Origin: Prochloron sp. SP5CPC1
Lineage (GTDB): Bacteria > Cyanobacteriota > Cyanobacteriia > Cyanobacteriales > Prochloraceae
Reading direction: 5' to 3'
NCBI GenBank assembly: GCA_014323965.1
Contig: JACONB010000124.1
Span: 1 to 5,984, forward strand
Length of the DNA: 5,984 nucleotides
Within the stretch, counting starts at the first letter, position 1; each line of letters begins with the position of its first letter. Positions 1 through 3,779 of the stretch are shown in pieces. The translations under genes and the position numbers were made by a program. The notes under the pieces were generated by a model. The model was not told the DNA's origin. It saw nothing but the letters and a program-made list of their open reading frames with translations, and did no database searches.

Positions 1-2
1 TA

Positions 3-128
3 GTACCTGTGGCTGAGGGAGGCTCTGACGACCAGGGCAACCTGACGCACCTGCACAAACCGTGTCACAAGTAGGTACATTCCAAGAAAACCAAGCGAGT
101 AGGACTTGAACGTACGCAGAGCGGATGA
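3..128 (+). pseudogene. C-terminus of group II intron-encoded protein (HNH domain), interrupted by an amber codon
   Basis: The open frame entering at position 3 reads VPVAEGGS and then DDQGNLTHLHKPCHK before TAG at 72-74. The pattern PxxxGGxDxxxNLxxLHxxCH is the end of an HNH endonuclease domain, as found at the C-terminus of many bacterial group II intron proteins (reverse transcriptase, maturase, DNA-binding, HNH), where it cuts the second target strand during retrohoming. After the TAG the same frame stays open and reads VHSKKTKRVGLERTQSG, up to TGA at 126-128 inside domain V. CHK followed by a residue and then VHSKK looks like the normal continuation, so CAG (Gln) to TAG is the simplest explanation. 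The upstream catalytic parts are outside the window, so it cannot be said whether the whole gene is broken. A protein naturally ending at 74 is the alternative. Confidence 0.7.
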
Positions 129-151
129 TAGGAAACTGTCACGTCCGGTTC
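119..151 (+). ncRNA. Group II intron domain V (33 nt, one base short)
   Basis: The hairpin begins GAGC and ends GGTTC. Its upper stem GATAG/CTGTC (127-131/136-140) closes a GAAA tetraloop at 132-135, and it has the unpaired bases expected after the upper stem on the 3' strand. The AGC catalytic triad is present at 120-122. The usual form of this sequence class starts GAGCCGG and is 34 nt long. Here the start is GAGCGG, so one C is missing from the lower helix and a G of the 3' strand (147 or 148) is left without a partner. Domain V binds the catalytic magnesium ions, so this lesion may impair splicing. Confidence 0.85.
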
Positions 152-192
152 TTAGGGGAGGGGAGAGAGGCGACTCTTGAACCTTACCCGAC
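152..192 (+). ncRNA. Group II intron domain VI with branch-point A
   Basis: This G-rich then C-rich hairpin lies between domain V and the splice site. GGGG and GAGG segments on the 5' side can pair with CC and CCC around 182-189, leaving A186 unpaired as the candidate branch adenosine, seven bases before the intron end at 192. The last bases, CGAC, end in the AY dinucleotide expected of group II introns. The same 11-base ending, with three differences (CCTATCACGAC), is seen on the other strand at 221-211, which supports both boundaries. Confidence 0.7.
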
Positions 193-210
193 TTTAGCAA
201 CATAACCTTT
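193..210. other. 18-bp spacer between two convergent intron 3' ends
   Basis: TTTAGCAACATAACCTTT is all that separates the 3' boundary of the + strand intron (192) from that of the - strand intron (211). It would be the first 3' exon sequence of both introns, read in opposite directions. No gene or regulatory site is visible in it. The boundaries depend on the domain VI calls and could shift by a few bases. Confidence 0.55.
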
Positions 211-249
211 GTCGTGATAGGTAGATCCTTGCGGGTTTTCCCCCACGCA
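211..249 (-). ncRNA. Group II intron domain VI, - strand copy
   Basis: This is the segment from domain V to the 3' boundary, reading TGCGTGGGGG at its start and ending CCTATCACGAC. Aligned with the + strand intron end (CCTTACCCGAC), 8 of 11 bases agree. The candidate branch adenosine is A218, eight bases from the end. The stem is G-rich on one side and pyrimidine-rich on the other, as expected, but pairing is imperfect. Confidence 0.55.
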
Positions 250-283
250 GTAGCGGACGTGCAATTTTCAAAGCATCCGGCTC
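250..283 (-). ncRNA. Group II intron domain V, - strand copy, with broken pairs
   Basis: Read on the - strand, the 34-nt element starts GAGCCGGATGC, has a GAAA loop, and continues GCACGTCCG. The length and 5' half match the usual domain V. The 3' strand ends GCTAC where GGTTC would pair with GAGCC, giving A-A and C-C mismatches in the helix carrying the AGC triad. In the upper stem, TTT facing ATT leaves two T-T mismatches. The element is recognisable but probably not catalytically sound. Confidence 0.8.
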
Positions 284-505
284 CTGGTGTATCAGCCTAC
301 TCTCTATGTTGGTTCTTCAGTTTGTCTTAACCTTACATGTTTTTATGTGTACTCAATAATGAGCTTTGCGCTCCTTAATTCCCTGCCCTGCCTCCATTGA
401 TGCTGAACCCAGAACATCTCTAACTTACGGCGGGGTCATTTCTCTAGCTAATTCAGGTTTTCAACTTACGTTTCACCCTCCTCTACGTCTGCTCCCCTTT
501 CGGTC

Positions 506-530
506 ACGCAAAGACGCAAAGACAGCGAAG
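506..530 (+). repeat. Tandem octamer repeat ACGCAAAG (2 exact + 1 degenerate)
   Basis: ACGCAAAG occurs at 506-513 and 514-521, followed by the degenerate ACAGCGAAG at 522-530. Short tandem repeats of this kind are scattered through the genomes of filamentous cyanobacteria. This one lies inside the - strand intron, in a loop region between stretches that look like conserved intron structure. Confidence 0.7.
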
Positions 531-587
531 GATTGTAAACTAGGTGTTTATATTGTAGCCGGAGTGTAATTGTGTTACGCAGTGCGT

Positions 588-603
588 CTTAGCGCCTTGG
601 CGC
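588..603 (+). repeat. Tandem octamer repeat CTTAGCGC / CTTGGCGC
   Basis: Two adjacent octamers, CTTAGCGC (588-595) and CTTGGCGC (596-603), differ at one base. They are preceded by TGCGTCTT (583-590), the exact reverse complement of AAGACGCA at 511-518 in the neighbouring array. The two arrays can therefore act as arms of one stem in the intron RNA. Confidence 0.55.
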
Positions 604-744
604 GAGGCTTTCGGGTAGACAATACTCTATGTGTCTGGTTATGCTAATTGGTACATTCCCTTTTAACTTTTCCATGGGCTTTCGCTCGTGGCACCGTTCG
701 CTTTTTAGGAGAGTCCCGTCTCCCCAAGGAGTTGGTTCCCTTAC

Positions 745-803
745 GATGCGTTACGCCATAGCTGTCAGCTTTAAACACTCCTCCAGACGTGTGCTAACGC
801 ATC
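745..803 (+). repeat. Inverted repeat GATGCGTTA ... TAACGCATC
   Basis: Perfect 9-bp arms lie at 745-753 and 795-803 around a 41-bp interior. The right arm continues into CTACGG, and a tandem 8-mer TCCTACGG follows at 802-809 and 812-819. Elements built around GGTGCGTTA/TAACGCACC are common dispersed repeats in cyanobacteria, and this resembles a diverged copy inserted into the intron. It could also be a native intron stem. Confidence 0.5.
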
Positions 804-824
804 CTACGGTTTCCTACGGCTAGT

Positions 825-845
825 GCCGACCCTGGGTCGGTTTTT
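825..845 (+). terminator. Terminator-like hairpin with T5 tail
   Basis: CCGACC (826-831), a 3-base loop CTG and GGTCGG (835-840) form a perfect G+C-rich stem, followed at once by TTTTT (841-845). This is the form of an intrinsic terminator for + strand transcription. No + strand gene ends just before it. It lies antisense to the - strand intron, so it may instead be part of an inserted repeat or an intron stem. If active, it would stop antisense transcription heading toward sigA. Confidence 0.35.
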
Positions 846-860
846 CACGTTCCGCGCGCG

Positions 861-936
861 CAGAGGCGCTCCGGCACGGAGGATTAATAAACAAGCGTTA
901 AGCCGCAGTTGGTAAAGTCTATTCTCTGCGCCTCTG
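861..936 (+). repeat. Inverted 9-mer CAGAGGCGC ... GCGCCTCTG
   Basis: CAGAGGCGC at 861-869 is the exact reverse complement of GCGCCTCTG at 928-936, with 58 bases between. The right arm is part of the octamer array at 924-947. A small perfect hairpin, CTCCG-GCA-CGGAG (869-881), lies inside. The arrangement matches the pair of arrays at 506-603, where octamer copies also sit in opposite orientation. Confidence 0.5.
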
Positions 937-947
937 TGACTCTGTGA
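924..947 (+). repeat. Tandem octamer repeat, three units (CTCTGCGC, CTCTGTGA x2)
   Basis: Three adjacent octamers, CTCTGCGC (924-931), CTCTGTGA (932-939) and CTCTGTGA (940-947), form a short tandem array of the type common in cyanobacterial intergenic DNA. It lies within the - strand intron and looks like an insertion in a peripheral loop. Confidence 0.7.
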
Positions 948-1287
948 GCTTCCTTAATAGTTAGAATCGTCTGGGACGCCTTCGGCGGCACCTTCGGTGT
1001 TAGGCTTCGACCTACTCCGGAGGCGTGGTGTCTACGTGATGGCGAATATATTCCATCTTTCACATGTGCCTCTTGCCATTTTGGCTGTGGCGTATCAGTA
1101 CTAGGTTTTCGCCACTCTAGAAATTACGGGGCTGCAAGATGAGCGTAATGCTCACCATGCCAGACTTCCCTTAGCCTTCTATTCGCCCTAGTCAACAGAG
1201 TAGATGTTTGCATTACTCACAAGAAGTGAGACAGTCCCATTGCTGGAACTGCCCCTTTAGGTAGGGACTGAGGAGACACTCCCCATT

Positions 1288-1307
1288 TAGACTGAACGGT
1301 CAGTCTA
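1288..1307 (-). terminator. Hairpin directly after the sigA stop codon (no U tract)
   Basis: TAGACTGA (1288-1295) and TCAGTCTA (1300-1307) are perfect 8-bp arms around a 4-base loop, starting at the base next to the sigA TAG stop (1310-1308). On the - strand the stem is followed by AATGGGGA and then the intron, not by a run of T. It is therefore a stable 3' hairpin, perhaps a weak or former terminator that now mainly protects the RNA end. Confidence 0.5.
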
Positions 1308-2468
1308 CTAACTACTGCGACTAACGCGAGGCACATACTCTTTCAAAATACTGTTGCGATTAGGATGACGCAGTTTGCGCAGAGCCTTGGCTTCAATCTG
1401 CCGGATTCTTTCCCGAGTGACGTTAAATATTTGACCGATTTCCTCAAGGGTTTTCATCCTGCCATCATCTAGGCCATATCGCAATCGCAGTACATCTCGT
1501 TCCCGAGGACAGAGAGTGTCGAGGACATTTTCTAAGTCCTCCCGGAGCAGATTTTTCGATACTTGGTCATCTGGGGTTTCTCCATCGGCCTCGATAAAGT
1601 CACCCAAGCGGGAGTTTTCTTCCTTGCCAATCGGTGTCTCTAAAGAAATAGGCAATTGGGCAGATTTAGCGATAAATCGCAGCTTCTCAATAGTCATTTC
1701 CATGTGAGTGGCGATTTCTTCTTCCGTCGGTTTGCGTCCCGTTTCCTGGGAGAGGATTTTCGTCGTTTTTTTGATCCTGGAGATAGTTTCGTACAGATGA
1801 ACTGGCAAGCGAATGGTGCGGGATTGATCAGCGATCGCCCTCGTAATTGCCTGTCGAATCCACCAAGTAGCATAGGTCGAAAACTTATAACCCTTCTCAT
1901 GATCGAACTTTTCGGCCGCCCGAATTAAACCGAGGGAACCTTCCTGAATCAAGTCTTGAAAAGACAAGCCTCGATTCATATATTTTTTGGCAATAGAGAC
2001 TACTAAGCGCAGGTTAGACTGTACCATTTTGTCTTTTGCCCGCCTGCCCATATAGAGGCGACGGCGAAAGGACCGTAAGTCCATCTTTACCTCAGTTGCC
2101 CATTCATGGTCCTCCGGTTCTCGCTCTAAGCTTTCGGATAGCTCTTCTCGTATTCGCTCCAATTGCAGTAAGTCAGCAATTTTGCGGGCGAGTTCGATTT
2201 CTTCTTCTGCTCGCAGGAGTCGAATGCGACCTATTTCTTGCAAGTAAATGCGAATTGAGTCCTCCGTATAAGGCTTTTTTGACGTTTGAGCGCGACGATG
2301 AGTACTATTGGTCAGTTTGCGGGTTTTTTTCACTACGGATTTTTCTACTACAGTGGTCTGAACTTCCTTTGTAGTTGAGACCATCGTTTGTCCGTCGATT
2401 AAAAATTGTAACTCAGTGGGTTTGTTGCTCTCTTTGATAGTTGCGAGTACGTTCGATGAATGCGTCAT
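1308..2468 (-). CDS. sigA: RNA polymerase group 1 sigma factor SigA (RpoD1)
   Basis: This is the principal sigma-70 factor, which recruits RNA polymerase to housekeeping promoters. With the chosen start the protein has 386 residues, the usual size for cyanobacterial SigA. Region 1.2 begins YTEDSIRIYLQEIG (67-80). Region 2 contains KDKMVQSNLRLVVSIAKKYM and the -10 recognition helix YATWWIRQAITRAI (199-212). Region 3 begins HLYETISRIKKTTK (224-237). Region 4.2 reads TLEEIGQIFNVTRERIRQIE and onward (340-369). RLLRAEEEIELARKIADLL and the C-terminal RHPNRNSILKEY are typical of the cyanobacterial primary sigma, not of group 2 paralogues. The ATG at 2468 was chosen because AAGGA lies 6 bases upstream and because MTHSSNVLATI resembles known SigA N-termini; the frame is open further up to GTG 2567. 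Oddities: the N-terminal 66 residues are basic (about 12 K/R against 5 D/E) and lack the usual acidic stretch of region 1.1, and the C-terminus has an extra PRVSRSS after the usual ending. Confidence 0.97.
   Translation of the reverse strand: MTHSSNVLATIKESNKPTELQFLIDGQTMVSTTKEVQTTVVEKSVVKKTRKLTNSTHRRAQTSKKPYTEDSIRIYLQEIGRIRLLRAEEEIELARKIADLLQLERIREELSESLEREPEDHEWATEVKMDLRSFRRRLYMGRRAKDKMVQSNLRLVVSIAKKYMNRGLSFQDLIQEGSLGLIRAAEKFDHEKGYKFSTYATWWIRQAITRAIADQSRTIRLPVHLYETISRIKKTTKILSQETGRKPTEEEIATHMEMTIEKLRFIAKSAQLPISLETPIGKEENSRLGDFIEADGETPDDQVSKNLLREDLENVLDTLCPRERDVLRLRYGLDDGRMKTLEEIGQIFNVTRERIRQIEAKALRKLRHPNRNSILKEYVPRVSRSS
1831..1838. repeat. HIP1 octamer GCGATCGC
   Basis: A perfect copy of HIP1, the palindromic octamer over-represented in many cyanobacterial genomes, lies inside sigA within the codons for the AIADQ stretch. 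It supports the assignment of the host. Confidence 0.8.
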
Positions 2469-2474
2469 GCCTTT

Positions 2475-2479
2475 TCCTT
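2475..2479 (-). promoter_or_regulatory. sigA ribosome binding site (decides the start)
   Basis: On the - strand AAGGA ends six bases before the ATG at 2468, an optimal Shine-Dalgarno position. It favours this start over the in-frame GTG at 2567, which has no clear site at a suitable distance and would place a likely -10 box (2556-2551) inside the coding region. Confidence 0.7.
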
Positions 2480-2550
2480 TTGCTCCTTCATGCAAAACTA
2501 TTAACCGTTTTCCTGGTAATTCTTCTTTTACTTCCATAAGACGAGGCAGC

Positions 2551-2556
2551 ATTATA
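2551..2556 (-). promoter_or_regulatory. Candidate sigA -10 box TATAAT
   Basis: A perfect TATAAT reads on the - strand at 2556-2551, about 83 bases before the sigA ATG, which would give a leader of roughly 75 bases. No good TTGACA-like -35 sits 16-18 bases upstream (CTGATT at 17), so the call rests on the -10 alone. Cyanobacterial primary sigma genes often have several promoters, and others may lie further upstream. Confidence 0.35.
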
Positions 2557-2932
2557 GATTTCCTCACACCTAAAATCAGTCATTCATTTGCTTCTAAGGA
2601 ATTCTTCGCTTTGAAGATTTAATACTTTTGAGATTGTAGCAACTTTGGCCCATTTTGCCTGTTAGATACCTCCTAAATTTCTTGCCCCTGTGATTTGAAC
2701 CCCAGGTTCCAAGTTTTTAGGGTAATTTGATCTGGCAATGACAGCCATAAGTGACAATAGCGTAATTAAATTTCTTATTAGATCATTCATGATAGTACAT
2801 ATGTTCTAGATAGTGGGCCCACTGTATTTGGAGACAGATTTAACGCCCGAATTCGATCTGAGGAAAGCCAAAAAGCGTCTCAGTTAGGGGAGCGGCAGAC
2901 TTTCTTGATAGCCAAAACCCGCTCACTTTACT

Positions 2933-2938
2933 TATAAT
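2933..2938 (+). promoter_or_regulatory. Candidate purC -10 box TATAAT
   Basis: A perfect consensus -10 hexamer lies two bases before the in-frame ATG at 2941 and would start transcription near 2944-2946. The nearest -35-like hexamer, TTGATA at 2905-2910, is 22 bp away, which is too far for a standard promoter, so the -35 element is weak or absent. If used, the RNA begins after the 2941 ATG, so translation would start at ATG 2965 with a leader of about 20 bases. Confidence 0.5.
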
Positions 2939-2964
2939 CCATGGAAATCCAATTGATTGAAACT

Positions 2965-3711
2965 ATGTCAGCAGCAGAAAAACTTTACGAAGGGAAAGCC
3001 AAAATTGTCTACCATACCGAAGATACTGAGATTCATAGGATCGTGTTTAAAGATTCTGCAACCGCTTTTAACGGCTCCCTTATGGGCAAGATAGAGGGTA
3101 AAGGAGAAATAAACTGCACCATCTCGGCTGCTCTGTTTGAATGTTTGTCCAGCATTGGTATTCCTACCCACTATATCTCCCGCCCCCAGAAAAATCAAAT
3201 GCGAGTGCGGGCAGTAAAAATTATCCCCCTAGAGGTAGTAGTCCGAAATATTGCTGCGGGTAGTCTAGTACACCAGACTGGTTTGCCAGAAGGAAAAGTC
3301 TTACAATCGCCCCTAGTAGAATTTTATTTAAAGAATGACTCTCTATCAGACCCCTTATTGACCCGCGATCGTCTCTTACTATTAGACTTGACCAGCCCGG
3401 AACGGCTAGAACAAATCGAGAAAATGGCTCGCAACATCAATCAATACCTAACGGATTTTTTCCAACGTTGCCGCATAATTTTGGTAGACTTCAAACTGGA
3501 ATTCGGTCTTGATTCTCAAGCAAGATTACTTTTAGCAGATGAAATTAGCCCCGATACTTGCCGTCTCTGGGACGCTACCACAACAGATCCTCAAGAGCGC
3601 ATAATGGATAAGGATAGATTCCGTCGCAATCTACCCCAGGTAGAATCAGCCTATCAGGAAGTGTTCGAGAGAGTATTGGCTCAAAATAAGATCGGAGATA
3701 TCAGCCCATAA
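2965..3711 (+). CDS. purC: Phosphoribosylaminoimidazole-succinocarboxamide synthase (SAICAR synthetase)
   Basis: PurC joins CAIR and aspartate with ATP to form SAICAR in de novo purine synthesis, in the cytosol. With this start the protein has 248 residues, normal for the bacterial single-domain enzyme. Visible family signatures are the nucleotide-binding N-terminal KLYEGKAK (6-13), VVRNIAAGS (92-100), LVDFKLEFG (173-181) and DEISPDTCRLWD (192-203). The frame is open from an ATG at 2941, giving eight extra residues. ATG 2965 is preferred because homologues begin MSxxxKLYEGKAK and because a perfect -10 box at 2933-2938 would start the RNA downstream of 2941. There is no clear Shine-Dalgarno sequence for either, as is common in cyanobacteria. 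No terminator follows; omp85 begins about 68 bp later on the same strand, so cotranscription is likely. Confidence 0.97.
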   Translation: MSAAEKLYEGKAKIVYHTEDTEIHRIVFKDSATAFNGSLMGKIEGKGEINCTISAALFECLSSIGIPTHYISRPQKNQMRVRAVKIIPLEVVVRNIAAGSLVHQTGLPEGKVLQSPLVEFYLKNDSLSDPLLTRDRLLLLDLTSPERLEQIEKMARNINQYLTDFFQRCRIILVDFKLEFGLDSQARLLLADEISPDTCRLWDATTTDPQERIMDKDRFRRNLPQVESAYQEVFERVLAQNKIGDISP

Positions 3712-3779
3712 TGGCAAAGTCAACATCAAGAGCGTAATAATAAACAACGGACAAAAAAGCCAATCGCTCCTTGTGGTGT

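Larger units (their letters stand above)
1..192 (+). mobile_element. 3' end of a group II intron (5' part outside the window)
   Basis: The segment ends with the two hallmark RNA domains of a group II intron. Domain V (119-151) has a GAAA tetraloop and the AGC triad. Domain VI (152-192) ends in CCTTACCCGAC, with a candidate branch-point adenosine at 186, seven bases from the 3' end. Before them, 3-74 encodes the C-terminus of an intron-encoded protein of the reverse transcriptase/maturase-HNH type, so this copy once carried a full mobility protein. The rest of the intron lies left of position 1. The premature stop and a missing base in domain V suggest the copy is decaying. The intron class was judged by eye only. 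Confidence 0.85.
211..1279 (-). mobile_element. ORF-less group II intron, degenerate, in the sigA 3' region
   Basis: On the - strand this about 1.07-kb stretch begins GTGTCTCCTCAG (close to the group II GUGYG 5' end) and finishes with a domain V hairpin (283-250) and a domain VI ending CCTATCACGAC (211). Between them are compact hairpins typical of a folded RNA: a GCAA-tetraloop stem at 1232-1251, perfect hairpins at 1216-1230 and 1140-1154, and GAA-loop hairpins near 978-999. No reverse transcriptase gene is present and no reading frame looks protein-like; domain IV seems reduced to a short AT-rich stretch around 300-360. Typical ORF-less group II introns are about 600-800 nt, and the excess here fits short-repeat insertions around 500-610 and 740-950. 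It needs a partner protein from elsewhere, and domain V is damaged. The 5' end is less certain than the 3' end. Confidence 0.75.
2469..2964. other. Divergent control region between sigA and purC
   Basis: About 500 bp with no supported gene. The sigA side holds its ribosome binding site and a -10 candidate; the purC side holds a perfect TATAAT at 2933-2938. In the middle are a 12-bp palindrome AGTGGGCCCACT (2812-2823), a small inverted repeat ATCAT-TC-ATGAT (2782-2793) and the 8-bp palindrome ACATATGT (2797-2804). These three cluster within about 40 bp and could be protein binding sites, but none matches an operator I recognise. No tRNA, riboswitch or small protein gene was seen. Confidence 0.6.

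Noticed and set aside
366..823. Two short + strand open frames (366-569 and 629-823) in the intron region
   Set aside because: They run antisense through intron structure and octamer repeats, have no ribosome binding site and no protein-like composition.
506..947. CRISPR array from the short repeats
   Set aside because: The units are adjacent octamers without spacers, and no long repeat recurs at regular spacing.
1694..1900. Short open frame on the - strand within sigA
   Set aside because: It is a shadow frame of the conserved sigA coding sequence.
2036..2374. 112-codon + strand open frame opposite sigA
   Set aside because: It lies wholly antisense to sigA, and its length is explained by the codon bias of the real gene.
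2469..2567. N-terminal extension of SigA from GTG 2567
   Set aside because: The internal ATG at 2468 has a strong ribosome binding site and the family-like N-terminus, and a -10 box lies within the extension.
2812..2823. 12-bp palindrome AGTGGGCCCACT as an operator
   Set aside because: It is perfect, but it matches no operator I know, is a single copy, and lies more than 100 bp from either likely transcription start.
2905..2910. TTGATA as the -35 box of purC
   Set aside because: The 22-bp spacing to the -10 box is well outside the normal 16-18 bp.
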